The notes: generated by a model from the letters alone, not told the origin. Positions 1 to 5,884 are shown, counted from the stretch's first letter. The stretch: 5,884 nucleotides of DNA from Treponema sp. (GCA_009780545.1 WQZW01000106.1:1-5884); one strand, 5' to 3'. Numbers and translations: made by a program.

Positions 1-162
1 CGCCGTCGCGTGCTCGCCGGCCACCTGCGCCGCCGTCGCCACGCTCCCGTCGTCGCCCCAGGCCTCGCGGCTGCGGTTCCACATATCCGCGACGGCCTGC
101 GCCAGCGCGTCTTCGTACTCGACGATCCTCAGCCCATTGTCCAAGGTTTCGTATACGGTCAT
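1..162 (-). CDS. Probable GNAT-family N-acetyltransferase, N-terminal 54 residues (gene runs off the left edge)
   Basis: The reading frame is open from an ATG at 162-160 to the window edge and gives 54 residues beginning MTVYETLDNGLRIVEYED. A strong Shine-Dalgarno sequence (AAAGGAGG, 6 bases before the ATG) fixes the start. The stretch 'IVEYEDALAQAVADMWNRSR' followed by 'EAWG' resembles, from memory, the N-terminus of GNAT acetyltransferases of anaerobic bacteria, in which a beta strand and the first helix precede a D-M-W-N-x-S-R-E-x-W-G motif. GNAT enzymes move an acetyl group from acetyl-CoA to an amine; the substrate cannot be told here. The acetyl-CoA-binding motif would lie beyond the window, so the family call rests on the N-terminus only. 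It lies downstream of the chemotaxis gene on the same strand, across a 214-base gap containing a stem-loop, so it is probably a separate unit or weakly linked to it. Confidence 0.55.
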   Translation of the reverse strand, partial: MTVYETLDNGLRIVEYEDALAQAVADMWNRSREAWGDDGSVATAAQVAGEHATA

Positions 163-168
163 GTGGCG

Positions 169-176
169 CCTCCTTT
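169..176 (-). promoter_or_regulatory. Shine-Dalgarno site of the GNAT-like gene
   Basis: On the minus strand AAAGGAGG lies 6 bases before the ATG at 162-160. It is a near-perfect anti-16S match. It decides the start and is the main reason to believe the truncated frame is a real gene. Confidence 0.8.
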
Positions 177-185
177 CTAAGGAAG

Positions 186-215
186 ATTGTGCCCTATTTA
201 GGCGGCGCGAGGCAA
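186..215 (-). promoter_or_regulatory. Possible weak sigma70-type promoter before the GNAT-like gene
   Basis: The minus strand shows TTGCCT (215-210) and CACAAT (191-186) separated by 18 bases. Each hexamer matches the consensus at four of six positions. The -10 would sit about 24 bases before the GNAT-like start codon, which leaves a short leader that still includes the Shine-Dalgarno site. Such a match could occur by chance in 200 bases. The rest of the gene-free stretch 163-376 holds only the stem-loop at 273-307. Confidence 0.3.
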
Positions 216-272
216 GCGTTTTTGGGAGTTGCCGATGATCGGTTGCAATTAATAACGGGGAGGTCGAGCCGC

Positions 273-307
273 CCGAATCCAATCTGCCCACGGCAGATCG
301 GATTCGG
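273..307 (-). terminator. Stem-loop downstream of the MCP gene, possible transcript end
   Basis: Bases 273-288 and 292-307 form a 16-pair stem around a 3-base loop. The one imperfect position (281 against 299) is an A/C mismatch if the plus strand is transcribed but a G-U pair in minus-strand RNA, so the hairpin is better formed in the MCP transcript. It starts 70 bases after the MCP stop codon. No U-run follows on the minus strand, so it is not a textbook intrinsic terminator. It may be a 3' stability hairpin, or a terminator that needs Rho or NusA/NusG. Confidence 0.45.
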
Positions 308-376
308 AGTTTCGCGCACAAAACCCAACCCCGGCGGCATTCATTCCAGCACCGATGCGGCGAAGCCTGATTTTGA

Positions 377-2218
377 TCATTCGACCTTGAACTTCGACAC
401 TTCCGTCAACAACACCTCGATGTTCCGCCGGTTCTCCTCGCTCAGATCGTTGACACGGAGTATCGCGCCGTTCACCTGGTTCGCTCCGGCGGCCATCTCG
501 TTCATCCCGCCGGTGATTTCCTGGGTAACCATCTCCAGGTTCTTGCTTTCGGAGATCACTTCCCGGCTTCCGTCCAGCATCTGCCGCGATCCTTCCTTCA
601 CCTGCTGGCTTATCTGGCTGACGTAGCCGATGGAATTGAGCACCTGCTGACTGCCCTGCCCCTGTTCCTCCATCGCGCTGAGGATGCTGTTCTCCTGTTC
701 GGCGACGATCCGCACGCCGTTGTCGATGGCCTGAAACTTGTCAAGAACGTTATCCGTGGACTTGATGATCTTGTCGATGGAGCCCTTGATCTTCTTCAGC
801 ACCGCGCCGATGGTCTTGGACTGCGCCCCGGCGGACTCGGCCAGTTTGCGGATCTCGTCGGCGACGACGGCGAAGCCCTTCCCGGAATCCCCGGCATGGG
901 CGGCTTCGATGGCGGCGTTCATCGAAAGCAGGTTCGTCTGGCTGGCGATGCTTTCCATCACCGAATTTATTTCCAATAGCGACTCGGACTCGCGGGCGAT
1001 CTCGTGGATGTCGGCCGCCACTTCCCCCAGGCCGGTCCGTCCCACCTCCGACGCCTCCTCAAGTTCCTTCACGTTCATCGCGTTTTTGGAAAGGGTATTG
1101 GTAACGGACTTGACGTTGGCGATCATCTGCTCGATGGCCGCCGACGACTGCGAAACCGCCTCGGACTGCTTTTCGACATAGCCGTTCAGCTTGTCGATGT
1201 TGCCGGTAACCTGCTCCATCGTGGCGTTGGTCTCGGTAACGCTGGCGCTCTGGTTCATCACCCTGGTCTTGATGCTGCCGGTGTTAGCGGTAATCTCGTT
1301 CATCGCCGCCGCCGTTTCCTCCATGTTCCGCGCAAGCTCCGTGCCGATGCCGGAAAGGGTGGCGACCTCGAGCCGTATGTTGACGACCATTTTTTTTATC
1401 TTCTCCAGGGTAAGGTTGAAGTAATACGCCATTCTGCCGATCTCGTCATGGCTTCCGACCTGCAGGGTTTTGGTCAGATCGCCCTCGCCCTCGGAAATTT
1501 CCTTCAACATGTCAACGGCCCTTGCAATGGGTTTGATCAGGATGATCCTGAAAATCACGATGAGAAGGACTATCATCACCACCAAAATCACCAGGGATAT
1601 TAACACCGAACGGAAAACCCCTTCCTCGATTCCGTCGGATATGAAGTCGTTGATGGCATCCATGGCCGTTCCCACGAAGAGGTATCCGATAACCTGGTTG
1701 TCGCGGGAGAAAATGGGGCGGTAGAAGGCCAGGTGTTCGACGCCGAGGACGAAGGTCTTGTCCCGAAAATCCTCGCCGCGGAGCAGATAGGAAAGTGCCT
1801 GGTTGTTTGCGGTAAGAAGGGTGTCCACTTCCGGCTTTCCCTGGGCGTCCAGGATGCTGGTAAGCACGCGCCTAAAATTGTTGCCGTCCCGTATGCCGAT
1901 GCTCACCTGCGTGTTCACCTCCTTGTGAACCTCGTCGACGACCCTGGAATCCCCGGCGATGTTGTTGCCGTCCTCGTCCACCAGTTGGTTGTTCGCCAGG
2001 TAAAGCCTTCCGTAGTTGTGGGCGATCTTGCTCTGCAGCAGGGCCATATATCCGTTGAGCGCGCGGTTCCCCATGGTCACCGCCGCCCCCACGCTGAGCT
2101 GCTGCATGGAAACGGAACTTACGACCTCAAGAACCACGACCGAAATGACCACGGCGGCGGAGGCGAGCCCCACGATCTTGAGCTGCAGACTCGTGTTCCT
2201 GAACAACTTTGTCAACAT
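377..2218 (-). CDS. Methyl-accepting chemotaxis protein with a Cache-type periplasmic sensor domain
   Basis: This 613-residue transmembrane chemoreceptor passes ligand signals to CheA/CheW to bias flagellar rotation. The order is: short cytoplasmic N-terminus; TM1 about 14-35; periplasmic domain about 36-200, whose end ('AFYRPIFSRDNQVIGYLFVG', 165-183) is typical of single-Cache/Cache_3-like sensors; TM2 about 202-228; HAMP about 229-281; and a long helical signalling domain about 300-606. The hairpin tip is visible as 'ESIASQTNLLSMNAAIEAAH' (422-441), followed by AGDSGKGFAVVADEIRKLAE. There is no CheR-binding pentapeptide; the protein ends EVSKFKVE, as I recall from many treponemal MCPs. The ATG at 2218 is chosen because AAGGAG lies 6 bases before it and an N-terminal TM follows. 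The frame stays open to an ATG at 2311, but that lies upstream of the predicted transcription start. Two tandem promoters precede the gene. The ligand is unknown; small organic acids are common for Cache receptors. Confidence 0.95.
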   Translation of the reverse strand: MLTKLFRNTSLQLKIVGLASAAVVISVVVLEVVSSVSMQQLSVGAAVTMGNRALNGYMALLQSKIAHNYGRLYLANNQLVDEDGNNIAGDSRVVDEVHKEVNTQVSIGIRDGNNFRRVLTSILDAQGKPEVDTLLTANNQALSYLLRGEDFRDKTFVLGVEHLAFYRPIFSRDNQVIGYLFVGTAMDAINDFISDGIEEGVFRSVLISLVILVVMIVLLIVIFRIILIKPIARAVDMLKEISEGEGDLTKTLQVGSHDEIGRMAYYFNLTLEKIKKMVVNIRLEVATLSGIGTELARNMEETAAAMNEITANTGSIKTRVMNQSASVTETNATMEQVTGNIDKLNGYVEKQSEAVSQSSAAIEQMIANVKSVTNTLSKNAMNVKELEEASEVGRTGLGEVAADIHEIARESESLLEINSVMESIASQTNLLSMNAAIEAAHAGDSGKGFAVVADEIRKLAESAGAQSKTIGAVLKKIKGSIDKIIKSTDNVLDKFQAIDNGVRIVAEQENSILSAMEEQGQGSQQVLNSIGYVSQISQQVKEGSRQMLDGSREVISESKNLEMVTQEITGGMNEMAAGANQVNGAILRVNDLSEENRRNIEVLLTEVSKFKVE

Positions 2219-2224
2219 ATAATT

Positions 2225-2230
2225 CTCCTT
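2225..2230 (-). promoter_or_regulatory. Shine-Dalgarno site that fixes the MCP start
   Basis: AAGGAG on the minus strand sits 6 bases before the ATG at 2218-2216. No comparable site precedes the upstream in-frame ATG at 2311, so the shorter protein is preferred. Confidence 0.8.
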
Positions 2231-2284
2231 CGTGCCGCATCCGGCAGGCAGTTCCCGAAATAACGACCCGCCGATGAAAGGCAT

Positions 2285-2361
2285 GATGCGGAACGGCGGC
2301 GAGTCGTGCATAAAATATAAGTGGCCGGCAACCGACAGTCAAACGGAATATCCGGCGCCCG
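2285..2361. repeat. Imperfect direct repeat, copy A (MCP-proximal)
   Basis: This segment aligns with 2445-2524 in the same orientation. It shares the blocks gatgcggaa, gcggcga, aatataa, gtcaaacgga and atatccg in the same order, with only small gaps. It carries the MCP-proximal promoter. The shared blocks include the -35 and -10 hexamers and their flanks, while the spacer sequence has diverged. This suggests an old duplication kept by selection on the promoter elements. Confidence 0.7.
2314..2342 (-). promoter_or_regulatory. Sigma70-type promoter P1 of the MCP gene (proximal)
   Basis: On the minus strand TTGACT (2342-2337) and TATATT (2319-2314) are separated by exactly 17 bases, a near-consensus housekeeping promoter. 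Transcription should begin near 2307, giving a leader of about 90 bases that includes the Shine-Dalgarno site at 2230-2225. The start would lie downstream of the ATG at 2311, so that longer reading frame could not be translated from this promoter. Confidence 0.75.
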
Positions 2362-2444
2362 CGACTTTTAGGGAAGGTCGGATATGTCGGTAAAGTTCGG
2401 GGATTTGTTCCTAAGGCCGGCATTTAATGATGCGGAAAATAGGC

Positions 2445-2524
2445 GATGCGGAAAGCGGCGACAGTCCGTCCATAGAATATAACTGTCCGCCGGAGCGGAG
2501 TCAAACGGAGATATCCGCCGGCGG
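2445..2524. repeat. Imperfect direct repeat, copy B (MCP-distal)
   Basis: This is the second copy of the repeat at 2285-2361, offset by about 160 bases. It contains an equivalent promoter. Its MCP-side flank (2421-2444) has another 'gatgcggaa' and a 'ggcattt' block that recall the flank of copy A (ggcatgatgcggaa), so the duplicated unit may have been somewhat longer, with a small internal duplication. The bases between the copies (2362-2444) show no gene. Confidence 0.7.
2476..2504 (-). promoter_or_regulatory. Sigma70-type promoter P2 of the MCP gene (distal)
   Basis: TTGACT (2504-2499) and TATATT (2481-2476) on the minus strand have the same hexamers and the same 17-base spacing as P1, 162 bases further upstream. 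Transcription from here would begin near 2469, give a leader of about 250 bases, and pass through P1. It lies just downstream of the probable terminator at 2579-2540, which separates it from the moeA unit. Confidence 0.7.
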
Positions 2525-2539
2525 GAATCTACCTAAGAA

Positions 2540-2579
2540 AACACCGATTAAATCCCGATGCCGGGATTTAATCGGTGTT
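2540..2579 (-). terminator. Probable intrinsic terminator of the moeA unit
   Basis: A perfect 18-pair inverted repeat (2540-2557 with 2562-2579) encloses a 4-base loop. On the minus strand the stem ends GGTGTT and is followed by TTCTTAGG, so the RNA has a U-rich tail that partly overlaps the stem base. The plus-strand side (gcttaccc) has no U-run, so it should work mainly on transcripts coming from the moeA genes. It lies 132 bases after the fusion-gene stop and 36 bases before promoter P2. Confidence 0.65.
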
Positions 2580-2603
2580 GCTTACCCGTTTCTACGGAAC
2601 GAT

Positions 2604-2643
2604 CAGATGTGGACGCAGACTAAAGTCCGAAAGTCCACATCTG
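2604..2643 (-). other. Second stem-loop of the moeA 3' region
   Basis: An 11-pair perfect inverted repeat (2604-2614 with 2633-2643) encloses an 18-base loop that can fold a small inner hairpin (gac-taaa-gtc, 2618-2627). An alternative pairing also exists: acgcag (2613-2618) with ctgcgt (2641-2646), which would compete with the main stem. No U-run follows, so this is not an obvious terminator. It could be an RNA-processing or stability element. Confidence 0.5.
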
Positions 2644-2675
2644 CGTGGAGCAGAAACATCGGATCGTGGATCTGC

Positions 2676-2711
2676 GGGAACCGCTGAATTCCTGTTTGAT
2701 CAGCGGTTCCC
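2676..2711 (-). other. Stem-loop that begins at the stop codon of the moeA fusion gene
   Basis: A perfect 12-pair stem (2676-2687 with 2700-2711) has a 12-base loop. The last base of the TAG stop codon (2713-2711) is the first paired base. An outer ggatcg/cgatcc pair of hexamers (2661-2666 with 2716-2721) could extend the structure into the final codons. No U-run follows on either strand, so a role in 3'-end protection or factor-assisted termination is more likely than simple intrinsic termination. Confidence 0.5.
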
Positions 2712-4627
2712 TACCCGATCCCTATCATCTCCCCGGCCGATTCCCAGGTGTAGCCGCCCAGTTCGGAAAGCCGTTGCCTCAAAGCCGGACTTTTCAGGGT
2801 TTTCAGGAAAAGGGCGAACTGGGGAAGTTCGGCAAAGCGGGGATGCAGGGCGAAGTCGTACTCCTCGACGCCCAGGGGGACGAAGCCCAGGTCCAGGGCC
2901 GCGGCCGCCGAGGCGATGCCCATTCCGACGTCGGCGCTTCCGCCGGCCACCGCCGCCGCGACGGCCATGTGGGTAAGGGCCTCCCTCCCGTAGCCGGGAA
3001 TGTCCCCGGCCTCGATGCCGGCCTCCTTCAGCCTGTGGTCCAGGAAAAGCCGGGTTCCCGAACCCCGCTGCCGGTTGACGAAGCGACAGGAAGGAAGCCG
3101 ACCGAGCGAGTCGATGCCCAGGGGATTTCCCTTCGCCGTTATCAGGCCCTGAACCCTGCCCAACCCCTTCACCAGGGTGATCGGCGTTTGCGGAAAAAGG
3201 CGTTTGAGGAAGGGGATGTTGTAGGTGCCGGTTTCCTCGTCCGGAAGGTGGATCGGGGCGACGTGGCACTCGCCCCGCTTCAGGGCCATAAGGCCGGCCG
3301 TGCTGCCCACGTGGGTTCCGGCAAGGAAGAAGCCCCCGGCGCTCATCAGGTCGGCGACGATGTCCAGGGCAAGGTCGTGGCTTCCGGTGGAGACCAGGGT
3401 GCGGGCGAGGTCCGCCGCCGGCCGACAGAGTTCCACCGCAGCGCTTTCGCCGGCCTCGATGCCCTCGCAATTCTGGGGGATGACGCAGAAACCGTCCGCG
3501 CGGACCAGGGACATCGCCGCCCCCGCGCCCCGGGCCAGGGGCGAGGCGACGAGCCTTCCGTCCACGTCGCCCACCTTCACCCGGACGTATTCCCGGTGCT
3601 TCAGCGAGGAGACCAGCCGCTTCGACATCACCGCCCGGACCGTTTCCGCAGGAAGCTCCGTGCCGGCCTTCCCGGCAAGCAGGCCGATCGTCGGGACGGC
3701 GAAGTTCCGGAAGGCGAGAAAGGCGGAGACCGGATATCCCGGAACGCCGATCAGCGGTTTGTCCCCGGCAAGGGCGAGGATCACCGGTTTGCCGGGCTTC
3801 ATCGCAACGCCGTGGACGATCACCCGCCCGAGCCTTTCCATCACCGCCGCCGTGTGGTCCTCGGTTCCGGCGCTGGAGCCGGCATTCACCACCACCATGT
3901 CGAAATCGGCCAGGGCGGTTTTAAGGGTACTTTCAAGGAGTTCGGGGTCGTCGGGAATCGTGGGGAACCGCCGCGCTTCCGCTCCGGCCTCGTTCGCCAT
4001 CGCCTGCAGCATCCTGCCGTTGGATTCGATGATGGCGCCCTCGCCGGCCGGCATTCCCGGTTCGACGATCTCGTCCCCGGTGGGAAAGATCGCCACCCTG
4101 GGTTTGGCCAGCACCTCGATCCCGCCGATTCCGGCGGAAAGGAGCACGCCGATGTCGATGGCCCTGATCCGGTGCCGGCCCGGAAGCACCATCTCGCCCG
4201 CGACGATGTCCTCCCCGATCGGGCGGACATGCTGCCAGGCGACCGCCGCCTCCCGGATCGTCACCGTGCCGTCCTCGTTTTCCCGGATGTCCTCGGCCAT
4301 GATCACCGCATCGTAAGGATCCCCGACGGGGTCCCCGGTATCCACCACTTTGAAGTCGCGCTCCGGAACGAGGGCCACCGGGCTCGTCTCCGAGGCCCCG
4401 GCCGTGGCCGCGCTTGCCACGGCGATCCCGTCCATCGCCGCCGCATTGAACAGGGGCGAACAGCAGCCGGCGTAAATGGCCGATGCGGTGATCCGTCCTA
4501 GGGAATCCGCGGAATCCACCGTTTCCTTCCGGTACCGGTTTGCGAGGGCCGCCTCCACCGCGGCCAGAAAATCGTCCAGGGCCTTTTCCACCGGAACGTT
4601 GCTCAGGTACAGGTTTCGTTTCGCCAT
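2711..4627 (-). CDS. MoeA-type molybdopterin molybdenumtransferase fused to a C-terminal PBP-like (molybdate-binding-type) domain
   Basis: This 638-residue cytoplasmic protein has a MoeA core (about 1-405) followed by a COG1910/PBP-like domain (about 408-620). MoeA enzymes insert molybdate into adenylylated molybdopterin to make molybdenum cofactor. Core motifs are AAMDGIAV (63-70), FPTGDEIVEPG (181-191), NAGSSAGTEDHT (248-259), AMKPGKP (275-281) and GVPGYPVSA (294-302). The acidic residues expected in the active site are present at D66, E185 and D257. The position of the DTN aspartate appears to be glutamate (ESN, 201-203). The second domain shows STGSHDLALDIVADLM (413-428), GSTAGLMALKRGECHVAPIH (441-460), NRQRGSGTRLFLD (518-530) and ADVGMGI (565-571). 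It has no signal peptide, so any oxyanion binding would be intracellular. The ATG at 4627 starts one base after the preceding moeA stop, with GGGGA just upstream; a TTG at 4639 is in frame but would overlap that gene. Fusions of this kind are known in anaerobic bacteria and archaea. Confidence 0.93.
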   Translation of the reverse strand: MAKRNLYLSNVPVEKALDDFLAAVEAALANRYRKETVDSADSLGRITASAIYAGCCSPLFNAAAMDGIAVASAATAGASETSPVALVPERDFKVVDTGDPVGDPYDAVIMAEDIRENEDGTVTIREAAVAWQHVRPIGEDIVAGEMVLPGRHRIRAIDIGVLLSAGIGGIEVLAKPRVAIFPTGDEIVEPGMPAGEGAIIESNGRMLQAMANEAGAEARRFPTIPDDPELLESTLKTALADFDMVVVNAGSSAGTEDHTAAVMERLGRVIVHGVAMKPGKPVILALAGDKPLIGVPGYPVSAFLAFRNFAVPTIGLLAGKAGTELPAETVRAVMSKRLVSSLKHREYVRVKVGDVDGRLVASPLARGAGAAMSLVRADGFCVIPQNCEGIEAGESAAVELCRPAADLARTLVSTGSHDLALDIVADLMSAGGFFLAGTHVGSTAGLMALKRGECHVAPIHLPDEETGTYNIPFLKRLFPQTPITLVKGLGRVQGLITAKGNPLGIDSLGRLPSCRFVNRQRGSGTRLFLDHRLKEAGIEAGDIPGYGREALTHMAVAAAVAGGSADVGMGIASAAAALDLGFVPLGVEEYDFALHPRFAELPQFALFLKTLKSPALRQRLSELGGYTWESAGEMIGIG

Positions 4628-4628
4628 A

Positions 4629-5864
4629 TCATTCCCCAAAGGGAAAAACCTCCACGGTTTCCCCCTTTTCGATTCCCTCGTCGTTGAGACCGATGACGAT
4701 GTAGCCGTCGGCCTTGGTCAGGGTCGTTATCAGTCCCGATTTGCCGAAGACCGGTTCGGCCAGGTACCGCCCTTCCCGGTAGGAAAGCGAGACCGGCTGG
4801 TAGCAGGCCCTGCCCGGGGAGCCCGGCGTGTTGCAGGCGATCGTTGCCGGAACCGGGACCGGTTCCTTGAGCCCCGAAAGCCGCCTGGAAAGCCAGGAGA
4901 ACAGGACACGGAAGACCGTCAGGGCCGAAACCGGATGGCCGGGAAGCCCGACCAGGATCGTGTCGCTTTTTTTGTCGTGGGCCAGTATCGTGGGCTTGCC
5001 GGGCTTGATCGCCAGTCCGTGGACGAAGACGCCTGAGTCCGCCAGCCGGTCCAGGACCTTCGCCGTCATGTCCTTGGTCCCCTGCGAGCTTCCCCCGGAA
5101 ACGGCCACGACGTCGCTGTTCCCCATCGCCCCGGAAACCGCTGCCTCCAGCGCCTTCTCGTCGTCCTTCACCGTCAGCACGGAGACCACCCGGAAGTGGC
5201 TTTCCCGGGCCAGCGCCTGCAGGGCCGGCGCGTTGATGTCCCGCACCTGACAGGGTTCGGGCGTGGCCTCAGGCGGTATCAGCTCGTCGCCGGAGGAGAT
5301 GATGGTGAGGGAAAGGGGGAGGAAAACCTCGACCTCGGTGATTCCGGCGGCGGCCAGCGCGCCGATTTCCTGGGAGCGGAGAGCGGTGCCGGAGCGGAGG
5401 AGGACCTCGCCCTTTGCCAGGTCCTCGCCGACCCGGACGACGTTGCCGCCCACCGCCGCGCTTTCGTACAGGGCGATCTCGCCCCCGAGATTTTCGCTGT
5501 ACTCGACCATGACCACCGCGTCGGCCCCGTCCGGAATCATCCCGCCTGTCGGAACGTAGGCGCACTCGCCGGACCCGACGGCGAATCCCGCCGGCCTTCC
5601 CATCTCCACCGTCCCGACCGGCCTCAGCAGCACCGGAAGCGATTCCCCGGCACCGGCGGTGTCCGCCGAGATCGCCGCATAGCCGTCCACGGTCGAACGG
5701 CGGAAGTTCGGCACGTCCTCCCGGGCCCGGACGTCGGCGGCAAGGATCCTCCCCAACGCGTCGGCGATCGGAACCCGCTCACGGGCAAGTTCCTTCCGGC
5801 AGTCCAGCAGCTTGGCTCGGGCATTTTCTATCGTATCCACGGTCAAAAGTTTCATTTGTTTCAT
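4629..5864 (-). CDS. moeA: Molybdopterin molybdenumtransferase MoeA
   Basis: This 411-residue protein matches the usual length of about 400 for MoeA, the last-step enzyme of molybdenum-cofactor synthesis: it ligates molybdate to MPT-AMP made by MogA. The N-terminal MoeA domain carries RRSTVDGYAA (55-64) and PTGGMIPDGADAVVMVE (105-121). The MoCF-type domain carries SSGDELIP (190-197), VRDINA (207-212), VSGGSSQGTKDMT (255-267), AIKPGKP (285-291) and GLPGHPVSA (306-314). A small C-terminal beta domain fills about 335-411. The catalytic-site acids (D60, E194, D209, D265) are all present. The start is uncertain: the ATG at 5864 may overlap an upstream stop as ATGA, another ATG follows at 5855 (giving MKLLTVD), and neither has a clear Shine-Dalgarno site, which suits translation coupled to an upstream gene. 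A TTG at 5879 is unlikely. The downstream moeA fusion starts one base after this stop, so the two are almost certainly cotranscribed. Confidence 0.95.
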   Translation of the reverse strand: MKQMKLLTVDTIENARAKLLDCRKELARERVPIADALGRILAADVRAREDVPNFRRSTVDGYAAISADTAGAGESLPVLLRPVGTVEMGRPAGFAVGSGECAYVPTGGMIPDGADAVVMVEYSENLGGEIALYESAAVGGNVVRVGEDLAKGEVLLRSGTALRSQEIGALAAAGITEVEVFLPLSLTIISSGDELIPPEATPEPCQVRDINAPALQALARESHFRVVSVLTVKDDEKALEAAVSGAMGNSDVVAVSGGSSQGTKDMTAKVLDRLADSGVFVHGLAIKPGKPTILAHDKKSDTILVGLPGHPVSALTVFRVLFSWLSRRLSGLKEPVPVPATIACNTPGSPGRACYQPVSLSYREGRYLAEPVFGKSGLITTLTKADGYIVIGLNDEGIEKGETVEVFPFGE

Positions 5865-5884
5865 GCTAGCACGGAGCAAACGCG
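5861..5884 (-). CDS. Possible last codons of an upstream operon gene
   Basis: Reading the minus strand from the window edge, one frame gives RVCSVLA and then TGA at 5863-5861. This overlaps the moeA ATG (5864-5862) as ATGA, the common arrangement for translational coupling. Together with the missing Shine-Dalgarno site of moeA, this suggests that a gene ends here. Another frame also closes at once (TAG, 5868-5866), so seven codons cannot prove a gene. Confidence 0.3.
   Translation of the reverse strand, partial: RVCSVLA

Noticed and set aside
1733..2263. A 176-codon plus-strand frame opposite the MCP N-terminal half
   Set aside because: It is antisense to the Cache/TM region of the MCP. The H, V, D and R-rich product is unlike any known protein and no ribosome-binding site was seen.
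2219..2307. Possible riboswitch in the MCP leader
   Set aside because: Two small hairpins can be drawn (CCGCC...GGCGG and TGCC...GGCA), but no conserved core of a known riboswitch class, such as the c-di-GMP aptamer, could be recognised in about 90 bases.
2219..2311. N-terminal extension of the MCP to an ATG at 2311 (31 extra residues)
   Set aside because: The extension has no Shine-Dalgarno site, would precede a normal N-terminus with TM1, and begins upstream of the predicted transcription start of promoter P1. The ATG at 2218 has AAGGAG at ideal spacing.
2127..2423. A 98-codon minus-strand frame spanning both MCP leader and coding start
   Set aside because: It overlaps promoter P1 and the MCP start in another frame, with arginine- and proline-rich composition and no family match.
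2285..2524. CRISPR array or insertion-sequence ends
   Set aside because: There are only two imperfect copies without regular short repeats and spacers, no transposase gene, no terminal inverted repeats bounding the copies and no target-site duplication.
3225..4316. A 363-codon plus-strand frame opposite the moeA fusion
   Set aside because: It is low-complexity, rich in S, R, A and P, overlaps a second shadow frame and the real gene, and has no family resemblance.
2645..4501. A 618-codon open frame on the plus strand opposite the moeA fusion gene
   Set aside because: It is antisense to a clearly recognised MoeA-PBP gene. Its product is rich in G, R, P, H and D with no recognisable domain, as expected when a G+C-rich gene is read on the opposite strand. 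It also begins inside the stem-loop region without a Shine-Dalgarno site.

Overview
The window is a chromosomal segment with a high G+C content. All recognisable genes lie on the minus strand, so biological reading order runs from position 5884 down to 1. The methyl-accepting chemotaxis protein (MCP) has a cytoplasmic domain and an 'EVSKFKVE' C-terminus that, from memory, closely resemble MCPs of Treponema and related spirochaetes. A G+C-rich spirochaete is therefore my best guess for the source. This is an inference from one protein, not a proven assignment.

Layout in reading order. (1) At the right edge, the last few codons of an upstream gene may overlap the next start codon (ATGA). (2) 5864-4629 encodes a stand-alone MoeA molybdopterin molybdenumtransferase. 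(3) One base later, 4627-2711 encodes a longer MoeA fused to a C-terminal periplasmic-binding-protein-like (COG1910/PBP-like) domain. (4) The stop codon of this fusion gene runs straight into a series of three stem-loops (2711-2676, 2643-2604, 2579-2540). Only the last is followed by a U-rich stretch and looks like a terminator. (5) A roughly 80-bp imperfect direct repeat (2524-2445 and 2361-2285) carries two near-identical sigma70-type promoters, each TTGACT-17 bp-TATATT, pointing at the next gene. (6) 2218-377 encodes a complete two-TM MCP with a Cache-type sensor. (7) A gene-free stretch (376-163) holds a stem-loop and the leader of the next gene. (8) 162-1 is the N-terminal end of a probable GNAT-type acetyltransferase cut by the window edge.

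The two moeA genes form a tightly coupled molybdenum-cofactor unit: MoeA proteins insert molybdate into adenylylated molybdopterin, and the fused binding domain may supply or sense the oxyanion. The MCP is a separate transcription unit with its own promoters. No mobile element, CRISPR array, tRNA or rRNA was recognised, and I did not find a clearly novel system. The most unusual features are the duplicated promoter region and the run of stem-loops just upstream of it.
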